Below, one piece after another: positions 46,803 to 58,077 of a stretch of DNA of 64,000 nt. A program made the translations under genes and the position numbers. Position 1 is the stretch's first letter; each line of letters begins with the position of its first letter. Below the pieces are notes generated by a model, which saw only the letters and a list, made by a program, of their open reading frames with translations, was not told where the DNA came from and made no database searches. This DNA is from Absidia repens (lineage: Eukaryota; Mucoromycota; Mucoromycetes; Mucorales; Cunninghamellaceae). The stretch covers positions 1,178,001 to 1,242,000 of the forward strand of contig MCGE01000006.1 in NCBI GenBank assembly GCA_002105175.1, in the 5' to 3' direction.

Positions 46803-47217
46803 TCTTAGTTGTATTTTTATTTTTTTATTTTATTATTATTCCCCCCTCCCTGCCCCCCTCTCCCTTTCCCTTTTTTTATACTATCATTTCCTCTTATTTG
46901 AGTTAAATTTTTCATTTGTGTCTTCTGTATATGCTTTGTGGGTGTGTTTATTTGGTGTTTTTTATACTTTATATATCTTCTTCGTAGTATAGATGACAAC
47001 GAATTCAATAAAAAAATGACTTTTTTTTTCGAACTCATGATGGTCCTGTAGTGGAGGATCAGTGATTGGTCATGTGTGATTGACGACCGGTGTTTGAAAA
47101 TATAAGTCTCAGGGGACGCTAAGATGCAACGTTGATCTCTACTATCTTTTCTTCGTTTTTATTTTACACACAGATACCCAAAAAACAAAAAACAAAAAAA
47201 AACCCATATTTACCAAT
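46803..47217. other. Intergenic, no gene seen
   Basis: 3' flank of the HSPA12-like gene with pyrimidine-rich stretches and an AATAAA at 47008-47013, then a short spacer before the broken dehydrogenase. Confidence 0.5.
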
Positions 47218-48811
47218 ATGCTATCTCCTATCCAATTTTCAATGCGTACGCTCTCTGTATATCACCTAACTCGCGCACTGGCATCTAAAGCGAGTATCTT
47301 TGTGAAATGTAATTGGCAGAAAAGCCAGCTAACGGACGATGAAATCATGGTACGGCAAGGTAAAAGCTACGAAATTATTATACTGCGATCTTGAAACACT
47401 CTCTTTGGCTGACGAAATTACTTATCGTTTGCTTTTTTTCATAGTGATACTGCTCTGGAATACCGTCGAAATAAACTGTAACCTCGAGTAACAGAAGCCT
47501 TCCTTAATGAACGTAAGTACTTTCTGATTCACATTCTCACTCTCATGATAAACTCATTATTTCACACCATGTATCCATTAGACTTTGACAGGAATATTAT
47601 TCAAGAAATGGGGGTCCTTGGGTTTTTAAGATCTACTATCGATGGGTATGATTGTGCTGGTATCTTTTCTCTTTCGTACGGCTTGACTGCTCGTGAAGTG
47701 GAGTTGTAAGTAATAGCATAGAGAAGAATAACTAGCCGTGTTTGTACTAATCAATAATTTTGGGCGTAGTGTGGATTCAGGATACCGTTCAGCCATGTCT
47801 GTCCAATCTTCCCTTGTTATTCATCCTACCTATGCCTATGGTACCGAAACCCAAAAAGAAAGTATCTTCCTGACTTAGGTAAATCATATTACATAGAGCG
47901 ATGTAAGACACATGATGCCGATACCTTTTTTTTTGATACATAGTCAATGGTATCAAAATCGGCTACTTTGTATTAACTGAACCAGATCATGGCTCTGTTG
48001 CTGGTATGGAAACGATTGCCAAGAAGGTGGATGGGCATTGTGTTTTTAATGGCAGCAAAACGTGGATCACCAACTCATCTATTGCTGATGATATGATTGT
48101 ATGGGCCAAAAATCTGGATGAAGACGGTGCTATTCGTGGGTTTATTCTAGAACGTGTCATGGCTGATATTGAAACACCAACATTGCAAGGGAAAATGTCG
48201 CTTCGACCCACTATTACTGGCACTCTGATGTTGGATAATGTTCAGGTGCCTGTTGCAAACATGTTGTCAAATATCGAAGGTATCAATTGTCCTTTCAGAT
48301 GCTTGAACAATACTCTATATGGTATATGTTGGGGCTCTCTTGGTGCTACTGATACCTGGTTGACTCAAGCCCATGATTATACCTGGAACATAATCAATTT
48401 GGTTGTCCTCTTCCTGTAAATCAGATGATTAAAAAAAAGTTGGCCGATTTCAACACGGAAGTAAGTACAAGAAAAGGAGTGGTTGTGGGAAATGTGCTAA
48501 TAATTATAACGTTTATTCGGTGGTGTATAGACTTACATTGGCCTTCAAGCCTGCCTTCAAGTGGGTTGTTTGAAAGGCACTAACAAACTGGCTCCCGAAC
48601 GATCTCCATAGTGAAGCGCAACCCCACCATCAAGGCACTTGAAATTTCTCGTGAGGCACATGATACTCTCGGAGGAAATGGTGTCTCGGCTGAATACAAT
48701 ATTATCCGTCAAATGAACAATTTGGAAATTGTGGTGACTTCTGAAGAAACAAAAGATATGCATACGCTTATTTTGGGTCGATCTATTACCGGTATTCCAG
48801 CATTCCAATGA
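47218..48811 (+). pseudogene. GCDH: Broken glutaryl-CoA dehydrogenase copy
   Basis: The sequence follows mitochondrial glutaryl-CoA dehydrogenase, the FAD enzyme of lysine and tryptophan degradation: [128 protein letters not shown]. It cannot make the protein. There is an in-frame TAA at 47479-47481, a mismatch of phase between the first two exons, a lost base near 47863, a frame change near 48385 and another near 48600. Conserved residues have also drifted: the family YEGT around the catalytic Glu reads SEET and GSD reads GSV. Exon-intron structure is still visible. This points to a decayed paralogue. Confidence 0.88.
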
Positions 48812-49091
48812 ATCTATTTTATTTTATTGATAGAAACTTGATGGTAGCTAGTTGAATTTTATAGTTAGGATATTTAGTAGTATATTACTTTTTGTTTGCT
48901 ATTTCCCAATAAAAATAAGCCCTGTTGATGGAGGGTTTTTGACAAGATTTAAAACACCGAAGTTTGTTTTTGGAAGCAAATAATGCCGCTTCGTATTTTT
49001 CTTTTTTCTTTGTCGTCCTCGCTCGTGCACTCAGTTCAGCAGTTTCATTTATTCAATTTACTCCAGAAGGTGTCAGCAAAGTATAAACAAC

Positions 49092-49344
49092 ATGGTGCAA
49101 CGAAAGTCCCAAATGATTGACCCCGAAGAACTACATAATCTGTTACAGGCGGAAGGGAAAGAACATGCCGAGATCAAAGGGAAAGTTATCTCTGTTGTCA
49201 ATCACCTACCATTCCACTTTGCGGTGCCCATGACTCAACAAGAAAAACTAGCCTCATTGGATAGAAAGGAAAATTCTCACAAACGACATCAAGAACCAGA
49301 CCCTTCCAAACGAGGCGTTCAATACTTGAAACCGCAACCTCAGC

Positions 49345-49387
<43 letters not shown>

Positions 49388-52031
49388 TACAATAAACGGC
49401 AGCACAACTGAAGATGATATACATGCTCCAATCTCCAATCTGGAAAGAAGACGGTCGCTTGCCTTATCGCTTGGTCAGTCTGATTTATGGGATATTACAC
49501 CGCGATCTGGGCACTCTGCTATTTATGCTGGTACTGAATCTCTGCGGAACAATTACAACACGCTGATGATTGGCGGCACTGGACAAATTAAATCGGAATT
49601 CACAGGTCAAGAAATGGCCATAGATGGAATCCCAGCGATACAAAAGACAAATTTGGCTCAAGTCCTTCTCCATCGCCATAAAATGTGCCCCGTTTTTCTC
49701 GACAATGAACGTGCTTCTGGCCACTATGAAGGATATTGTAAACAAGGTAAGAGAAAAGGTTTATTCAGCAAGTTTCATTAACTTGAAGGAACATCTCATC
49801 ATTTTTATTTTTATTTCACGGAATTTTATAGTACTTTGGCCTTTATTTCATTATATGATGTGGAATGAAGATGTAGATGAAAGTCAGTATTGGGATGATT
49901 ACGTTTCAGTGAACCAAACTTTTGCAAGAACAATTGCCAACAACTATGAACCTGGTGATATAGGTAAGGAATGGTAAATATTAGGTGTGCGGCCTATAAG
50001 GTTAAACGAAAAACTTAACATTCTCTTTTCTTTCTTACTTTTTTTTTGGTCACAAAGTATGGATACAAGATTACCATCTTTTATTGGTCCCACAGATGCT
50101 CCGTGAACTCAAAGCTGATGCGCTTATTGGCTTGTTTATGCATACACCCTTCCCTTCTTCTGAAATGTTCCGCTGTTTACCACGTAAGAGCAACAAACAA
50201 ACAAATTGACAATAATACCTTTAATTAATGTTTCATATTATTGTTTAATTAACATATAGATCGACGAGAAATTTTAAATGGAATGCTTGGTGCAAACCTT
50301 GTGGGTTTCCAGGTAAAAGCAAATAAAGAGAGTGAACTCAAAAAAAAAAAAAAAAAAAAGGAAGAAAAGAACCGCAATATATGATACAGGCAACTTGATT
50401 GATTCCTTTTTCTGTATTAGACATATAACTATGGACGACACTTTGCATCCAACTGCACACGGATTTTGGGTTATGAATGCAGCCCATCTGGAATTGAAGC
50501 GAAAAATGGCACTGTCACTTTGGGGACGTATCCTATTGGTATTGATGTGGATCGTACTCGGACAAGCTGTCATCGACCCAACGTAGCACCCAAGGTCAAG
50601 GCTATCCGTGAACGTTATGCTGGCAAGCACATTATTGTGGGACGTGACAAATTGGATCCTATGAAAGGCCTTTTACAAAAGCTTGAAGCATTTGAAAAGT
50701 TTTTGTACGATTATCCAGAATGGCAAGACAAGGTATGTTCTCTCCCTCCTCCTCCCCTCTTGCAACACATACACACATATAAAGGTACTTACTTTTTTTT
50801 TTAATTTATTTGCTTAAATATAAAAGGTGGTCTTGATTCAAGTGACATCACCAGGGGTTATTCAAGCACCAAAATATGAAGCCAAGATAGCAGAAACGGT
50901 GAATCGCATTAATACTCAGTTTGGATCGATTGAATTTACACCTGTCAATCATTACCACCAACATATTGATCGTGATGAATTTTACGCATTATTGACTGCC
51001 GCGGATATTGGATTGGTGACACCTGTGTGTGACGGAATGAATACAACAAGCTTCGAATATGTGGTGGCACAGGAAGATCGACATGGTCCATTGATATTAT
51101 CGGAATTCACAGGAACTGCCCATAGTATGAGTGCCTCTGTCATTGTCAACCCTTGGGATTATGCGAATGTGTCAAGCGCCATAAATGAATGCCTCATCAT
51201 GTCTGACGAAGAAAAATCTGCAAAGGCTAAGGTATACATAAAATCAAATACGTGAAGTTTAGAATGTGAAAGGATATGCAATTCTAACTCACCTCTGTTT
51301 TTTTTTCTTGGTCTATTTCTTCAAAATATATATACATAATAGCAATTGTCGAGCTTTATCAATACTCACACAGCAACATATTGGGCTACCACCTTAGTCA
51401 ACAATCTTGTCGCATGCCCTAAAGGAAGCTTTGGACGACCTTCTACGAAACTCGATCCTCAGCGACTATTTATTGAATACAAAAATATCTCCAAAGGACT
51501 CTTTTTTTTCGATTACGATGTAAGGAAACTTTGGCAACAAGGCTCTAGCTTCAAACACACTTGCACGCACGCAAACTCATCTTCATATTTTTATATATAA
51601 TTGGTTTAGGGAACATTGACACCTATTGTAGACTTGCCTGAAGATGCCAAGCCTTCTCCACAGATGAAAGATGCCCTGAAACAGCTTTGTGATGGAAGTT
51701 CAAACACGGTATGGGTGGTGTCTGGGCGTGATCAAAAGGCATTGGAAATATGGCTGGGTGACGACCTCCCTCAACTCGGTTTATCGGCTGAACATGGATG
51801 CTTTACTCGTTTCCCTGGAACTACCTGTTGGATTAACAATATCGACAGGATTGATATGACTTGGAAAGATGATGTCCATGAAATCTTCCAATACTATACA
51901 GAACGCACTCCCGGTAGCTTTATTGAAGAAAAGCGTGGCTCTCTGACATGGCATTATCGCAAAACAGATCCAGAATCATTTGGGTAAGTTAATTTTAATA
52001 CTCACACATGGCAGGCTTCTCTAAAATGTAC

Positions 52032-52070
<39 letters not shown>

Positions 52071-52491
52071 AGAAAAAAACTGATCAAATCCTGCTCTTTT
52101 ATATATATATATATGCTTTAGTGAATTCCAAGCTAAAGAATGCCAAAACCATTTGGAAAATGCCATTGTTCCAAAACTCCCTGTGGAAATTCTGATTGGA
52201 AAGAAGAATTTGGAGGTACGACCGATAATGATCAACAAAGGCGAAGCGGTAAAACGTGCCATGTCTCAAGCAACGACAACTGACTTTATATTTTGTGCGG
52301 GTGATGATCGAACGGATGAAGATATGTTCAAGGCATTGAAAAAACAGGTATCTCGCGGTGGTACTTTGGACAAGATCTTGTTTACAGTCTCGGTAGGTCC
52401 TTCGCATCGAAAAACGTTGGCCGATTGGTATGTGGAAACAAGCTCGGATTTGGTAGATATCCTGTCAGGTCTGAAGAAAATGGCATCATGA
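49092..52491 (+). CDS. tps2: Trehalose-6-phosphate synthase-like/phosphatase (Tps2 type)
   Basis: Nine exons, 867 residues, all phases closing: 49092-49746, 49832-49963, 50058-50183, 50260-50312, 50421-50732, 50827-51231, 51343-51519, 51610-51983 and 52122-52491. The first part is a GT20 fold: VLWPLFHYMMWNE, VWIQDYHLLLVPQMLRE, IGLFMHTPFPSSE, GANLVGFQTY, YPIGIDVDRTRTS, IIVGRDKLDPMKGL. The C-terminal HAD phosphatase has the nucleophile motif DYDGTLTP (Asp 618 and 620), VVSGRD and the metal-binding GDDRTDEDMF (near 805). It should dephosphorylate trehalose-6-phosphate in the cytosol, giving trehalose for stress and spore survival. The nucleophile motif is split by an intron. A poly-Gln run encoded by CAA sits at 49345-49387. 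Acceptors of exons 3 and 6 end in AAG. Both domains look intact, though the synthase part of class II proteins is often inactive. Confidence 0.94.
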
Positions 52492-52789
52492 TATTGGTAG
52501 GTGATATTGGGGTGTCCATTTTTTACTTATTTATTTATTTATTAGAATACATAGTATAGAATATGTACACATATAGCTTATATTTAATCACCCGTCATCT
52601 CTCTCTTTTCGTCATTGTATTTGTCTGATTTTATAATAAAAACCAAAATTTTGCAATATATTTATGACAATCCCTTTCTTTTGTTGTGTGAAATAGATTT
52701 CGCAGTACAGCAGGATATATTCAATCGTGCTTGATGGTTGGAAATTCGAGGACTCAGAACAGCCCATATCGCGCCAGTGGGGCCACAGG
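52492..52789. other. 3' flank of tps2
   Basis: AT-rich, with AATAAA-like sequences near 52634-52640. The reverse repeat copy starts just downstream. Confidence 0.5.
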
Positions 52790-53160
52790 AATGTTTCAAA
52801 TCCCGCACACGTGAAATTTAATTTACAGCCTTTTTTTTTTTTTTTGTCCCTCTCTCTCTTTCTTTTCATTTTATTTTTTTCCTTCATTTTTTCTTCAGCA
52901 TTGAACTTCTTTGAGGTTATTTTGGACTTGGATTAGTGTCAGGACTAGTTTAGAAGCGCCTTTCCGCTCAGGGATTACAACATGCATGGGAAACCCTTTC
53001 ATTTTGGATTCATGATTTAGGGTCTCCATTAGTTTTTTTTCTGAAATCTTTCAATAGCTTAGTTTAGCATTAGTTCGTCCATCGTTTGTTTCTACATCTG
53101 AATAAAATATGTCTCTTTTTACATGCTTTATTGAAAAATAACCCAGTAGCTTTTCTCATG
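52790..53160 (-). repeat. Dispersed repeat, reverse partial copy E
   Basis: Read on the minus strand it shows TTTTTCAATAAAGCATGTAAA, the CTAAACTAAGCTATTGAAAG block, a TGCATGTTGTAATCCC variant, CTTCTAAACTAGTCCTGACA, the purine-rich tract and TTCACGTGTGCGGGATTTGA. The distal third present in copies A, C and D is missing or unrecognisable. Confidence 0.78.
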
Positions 53161-53630
53161 TTTTGTTGAAGGGATTCCCTTTTTTTGCTATATCAAATAA
53201 ACGCTTTAGCGCTCCGCTGGAGCTTTTGGAAATCTTTCGATTTATTGGGTGTCACAGTTTTTTATTAAAGTGTGGGTTTTGATGGGATAGGATTAAACCC
53301 TCCGCCATTCCGCAGTTTGGTGGACAGCCCCATGGAGCCTAACAGTCGTCCTCAACGCGTCGTCAATGGTTTTTTTTTGTGTGCTGAAATAATAGCTTAC
53401 TCGAAAGGCGTCGGAGAGATTAGAGTTTGATTATGTAGGGGGATTGCAACTGCCTTTCCACTGGAAGGTAAAACGAATTATGCACTATGGTAATTATGAC
53501 GATTGCCCCTTCATTTAATTTTTATTTGCATTTCCCTGATTTTTTGACATAAAAAAAAAGGCTGGATGATTCAGGCTCCGCATTTTTGCTTTCTATATTT
53601 TTTTGCCCCCTCCTCTTTTTTTTTCCCTCT
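53161..53630. repeat. Short repeat member 1 and small hairpin
   Basis: Contains AAGTGTGGGTTTTGATGGGAT near 53270, which recurs near 54605, with similarity extending to a GGTGGACAGC / AGTGGGCAGC end. At 53211-53223 GCTCC-GCT-GGAGC forms a small perfect hairpin followed by T. Non-coding. Confidence 0.55.
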
Positions 53631-53920
53631 CTCCTTTCTTTTTTATTTTTTTTTCCTTCATGATAGTGTGAATGATATGATGGCAAGGCTCATTAGGATA
53701 CTGACGATCTAGGATCTTGATTTAAGGGCGTTTTAAAAAACGCAAAACAAACGTCATGGCGAAACGCTTTTATTTTGGATGTAGGCTTTGGGGATGTCAG
53801 TAGATTAGTATCAAGGAATCGTCATTAGTTTAGTAGTAGTTTGTCATCGTTTATATCTACCTCTGAATAAATATGTTCTTTTTCTTATAATTAGTTTCTC
53901 TGTTGTACGTTTACATGATG
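53631..53920 (-). repeat. Dispersed repeat, reverse diverged copy E2
   Basis: On the minus strand it matches the middle of the family: AAGAACATATTTATTCAGAGG, a CTACTACTAAACTAATGACG block, AGATCCTAGATC, CCAAAATAAAAGCGTTTCGC (family CCAAAATGAAAGGGTTTCCC) and a final purine-rich tract. More diverged and internally rearranged than copy E; tandemly placed with it. Confidence 0.65.
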
Positions 53921-56225
53921 AGCTTCATCGAATGTGTATTACATATGCATACAAAAAAAAAGTGTGTCTACTATATCTACATATATATATATATATATGA
54001 AAAAGGAACGGATTGGGTATTATGTAGACTTCTTCCACCAGCTCTATAAGTTTGTGCGTAGAAAAGAAAACAGGGATATGTTTGTGTGAAAAAACAACTA
54101 ATACATTGTATTTTGTTGTGGTGGGGTATATTTGAAATGTTTGTAAATAAAGACAAGAGTAAATAAGTGATACAATTGATATGGTTTTTTATTGAATAAA
54201 ATGACAGTGGGTTTTTATAGTAAAAGCTAGAGAAGCGGATGTTGTAATAATAAATTTCTATGATGATAAATGATTGTAGATGATAATGGATTATTGGTAG
54301 AGTTCGAGATGAGGGAATAAAATAGTGTATTATGGAATAGATAGATGAGTAACCTTTGATCTTGATTGTAGACCAAGTGAAACATAGCCAGTGTAAGGAT
54401 ATGCTGGGTAGTGACAAGGTACAATTGTTGGGACGCGATTAGTAGCCGCGTACCTGATATGTGTGGATGATGACAAATAATGATGGTATAGATATTTTGA
54501 CATAAATATTACTAATCAGGAACCAGGAATACGACAATATTGAAGAGCAAAGTTGAGAATAATATTAATTACAGTATGTAGCTACTGGGTGATAGGGCGT
54601 TTCTTAAGTGTGGGTTTTTGATGGGATGGGATGGAAGACTCTATGATTTGGCACTATAAGTGGGCAGCGATTGAGAAAAAAAGGATGGACGCTTCCTAGG
54701 TTGGGTAGGGCGTCAGCGGTGGGTCAAAAAAAAAAGAAGTCGAAGGAGAAAGAATACTGTTCTCATTGTGTATATTCAAGTCATTAATGTATTTACCAAA
54801 AAGCGAAATTAAAGTTACTATATCTGGGTTTTCTTACGGACTATTTTCATTTTAATAAATAACCAGCCCCCTCAGCTATCGAGAAAAGTCCCGATATGGT
54901 GCGACTCACTTATAATGTCAAATATTAGGCATGATCCTAGAAAGCTGATAGTTTTTTAAAAAATGGCCACCTCAAAAAAACAATGTATAAACATGATGAT
55001 TCAGACCTTTAAGAACAAAACGTGTACATCAGTTTTTTTTTTTTAAATAAAAAAGGAAAAACTTATCAGTCTTCAAAAAAAAAAACTTTGGCTGGCTAGC
55101 CTAGGATTTGAAACGTATCTGATGTACTAAAACGGAAAATGATATGTGCATTTATTTTGTAAAACACCGCGAAAACTGTAAAATATTATACAGAAAACAA
55201 GGTCCTGTTTTTTGCTCGTTCCCGCTCCCATATCAAGCGTAGCTAATAGATGTAGATGTACAGTATATTATGATTCACCATTAGTTCATTTATACCTTTG
55301 ATTCTCTTGTGAAATACCACTATAAAAAAACACCCGGTTAAAAATATTACTAAAATTAGAAATACCATTGAAATATTTAACTTTACATCCATTAAGACCT
55401 TCCAATATTGTTTGCCCGTAAATGAACGTGTACCAAACAAATGTAACCACCTATATAAATATATTTTGTGTATTTCTAATAAGATTTGATAAATATTTAA
55501 AAATATCATGAAATTCAAGCTTTCCAATCATAAACTTATCGAAATTTCAGTCAGACCAAAAACGAAGGAAGCAACCTTCAAAACAAAAATGGTCATTACA
55601 CAAGCTTCGGAGCTTAAAGCGGTGAAAAAAATTTGGGCTCCGCTCGCACTGCCCCTGGGTCATTTTGGCAAAAGCGCGGCGTAGCCGCGCCTCTCCCGGC
55701 GCTTTTTTAGCGGATTTCCATGTTTTTTTAGCGGTATGGAGGGGTATTTCTGTGTGCGTATGGGGATATTGGATGGGGAAAAAAAAAAAAAAAAATGGTA
55801 TGAGTAGAAGGAGTATGTGACTAGAAAGCGGATCCAAGCAAACGTGGATGTCCAAGTATGTGTGTGATTGAATGGTGGGCAATAATGTAGAGGCGGTTAT
55901 TATGGCTGTAGGCTTTAGCTGTGAGCTTATAGGCGTAAACTTTGGGGCATTGTGCAATTAATTGTATGAGAGATGGATGGTTGGTTTGGTGGCAAAAAAT
56001 GATTGTATAATATTTCTAAAGATGCATGGAAAATTTGAAGTTGAACGGTTTTGTAGTTCGTTTTATATAAAGCGAAGAAGAGTATATTGCAGGTTAATTG
56101 GATTTTGCAGGCTGTAAAGCCAGATGGGTGTGAATTCAACCGCCGCCGCCGGCAGTCTGGATTGTTGATCCAAAAAAAAAAAAAATGGGAGCGCAAATCC
56201 AAAAAAAAAAAAAAAAAAAGGTATA
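53921..56225. other. Gene-free stretch with short repeats and a GC-rich hairpin
   Basis: AT-rich sequence holding the second member of the short repeat (54590-54680), an (AT)n run at 53981-53998 and the GC-rich palindrome at 55674-55690. Open frames here are AT-rich or low complexity. No gene supported. Confidence 0.5.
55674..55690 (+). other. GC-rich perfect hairpin
   Basis: GCGCGGC, a GTA loop and GCCGCGC form a perfect 7-bp stem. It lies in a small GC-rich island (55640-55710) within AT-rich DNA and is followed by two copies of TTTTTTAGCGG. Confidence 0.75.
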
Positions 56226-56350
56226 AAATGTCTCATTAGTCTCTCTCATGTCTTGTGCAATAGATCCTTGTTGTAACTACCATTGGCCCTTTAGTTAATG
56301 GTGATCGCTGTTGTACTTCAGTAAAATATACATTTTTATTAACCATTCTC
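56226..56350 (-). repeat. Dispersed repeat, reverse fragment F
   Basis: On the minus strand it contains GGATCTATTGCACAAGACAT followed by GAGAGAGACTAATGA, nearly identical to copy A at 2843-2877, preceded by a recognisable AACTAAAGGG stretch. Only the duplicated left module is present. Confidence 0.75.
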
Positions 56351-57543
56351 TGACCTATCGGAAAATGAATAATATTGCTATTGTAGTTGTTTTGAGTGTG
56401 TTCTACCAGACACTTATTTCTAGTCCACCCACTATGCTTAGTCCGAGGCACTAGCTGCCAACCTTCGACTATTTGCTATGAAGGAAAGCTATATTCCTGC
56501 TTGAACAGTCACATAAATCAATCTATGTTGTGCTGTGTGTGTAGCGACCGCTATACGTATTTTTCACAGTTTTCTATCTTATCTATAACTACTGTCCCAT
56601 CACCAGATACTAAAGTGCAAAAAAGGTGAAGGCGTTCAGTCCCACCCCCATCAACCTCAGTCCCTCTCCCAGTATAAAAAATGCTGGGATGAAATTGCTG
56701 AACTGCATCATAGCATGATAAGAATGGACATGTGATATTAACGGTGCATGGTACAGGGCACAATTCTTATCTGTGACATATTTGAGGATATGTGCCAAGT
56801 CTTCTCTTTTTTTTTTAATACAGTTTCATTTTTTTCTCAATGAATCTAAATATAGATTTCGCAGAAGGTCTAGTTGGTCTAGATAAAATGTTAGGACGGC
56901 TGAGGGTAACTATGAATGAAGCGCTCTCAGTGAGAACGAAATACAATGGTTGAACGTAAGAAGCACATACTAAATGATATGGCGTTATATGAGGGGTTTT
57001 GGTTAAAATGCTACATTCAGCGACAGTCTTTATTCTTGCGAAATACGAGATAAAAGTGGTCTTTGGACGACGCTAAACCTTCCAGTTCTATGCATGAGCA
57101 GATTTTAGCGGTATTTCAATTGTTTCTATGCTTAATGAATGAGCTCAGCAACTAAAACATTTTTTCATAAGCGCTACAATCTTATTATAATTGTCCACGT
57201 GCATATGTTTTCGTATCAGAGGAGGGGTGTCATGGTGAATCATTGAAATACGAGCTTAATAACTAGCCCCTGAAATTATTACCTCTTTAGTTGAACTGAG
57301 AAAAGTTAGATAACCAACCTTTTTTTTTTTTATCACATCCAACAAAAATCAAAAGCAAACACACCATACAATATTCCCTTCCAAAACATCAATTACACAT
57401 CACATCAAACAAAAGATATTTTATTATTATAAAGAAGTCAGTGGTATAAAAAATCAAATTCTACTAATACTATATACTAAATACTAAATATCAATCATAA
57501 AAAAGCTAATCTACTGCACACCAAAGACCAACGTCGTGTTCAT
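56351..57543. other. Intergenic, weak coding-like remnant
   Basis: On the minus strand 56763-56551 an open frame contains GRGTEVDGGGTERLHLFCTL, which looks somewhat coding-like but has no start or splice partners; it might be an element remnant. The rest is AT-rich flank of the gene ending at 57544. Confidence 0.35.
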
Positions 57544-58039
57544 TCATCTTTTGTGATCATCATCGTCCTTTTTCTTGTCATCGTTAGCCACCATATTTTC
57601 CATGATCCTCCTAGCACTATCCCGTAACAAAAAGAAGGCATCCCCACGTTTGGCACTATCAATGAATCTTGTGAAGAACCCAGTCTGAGTCCCATCCTTC
57701 CACGATTCGATATACCGACGTCCGAGTTCTTGTACAGGTGTAAATGTTCGGGTCATGAATTTCGCCACTATCAGTTCAAATAATAATATTAATAAGAATT
57801 GGGCAACCAATATATCACATTATCTATCTGAAATATTTCAAGTTTTATTACCATCTTCCCCGGTCCGTCCAAATCGTTCACCCAGTTCAACAGTATAATA
57901 TTCGGGACTAAAAACGTCAAATAGATAAAGATAATGAGTTTTCAGCTGCTCATCATGTGAAATCATACTGTTTTTCTTTTTTTTTCGCATACCTTGTCTT
58001 CTTAATGATATCAGTTTCTATATGGAAAACGAGAAAGAG

Positions 58040-58077
<38 letters not shown>

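Noticed and set aside
52727..52936. 69-codon open frame after tps2
   Set aside because: Lies inside the reverse repeat copy E and its pyrimidine tract; not a gene.
55547..55957. 136-codon minus-strand open frame across the GC-rich island
   Set aside because: Low-complexity Thr/His sequence with an A-run; overlaps the hairpin and shows no coding signature.
56090..56170. tRNA-like fold near GAATTCAAC with GGAT...ATCC ends
   Set aside because: No consistent D-arm, anticodon arm and T-loop consensus; stem pairing is poor.
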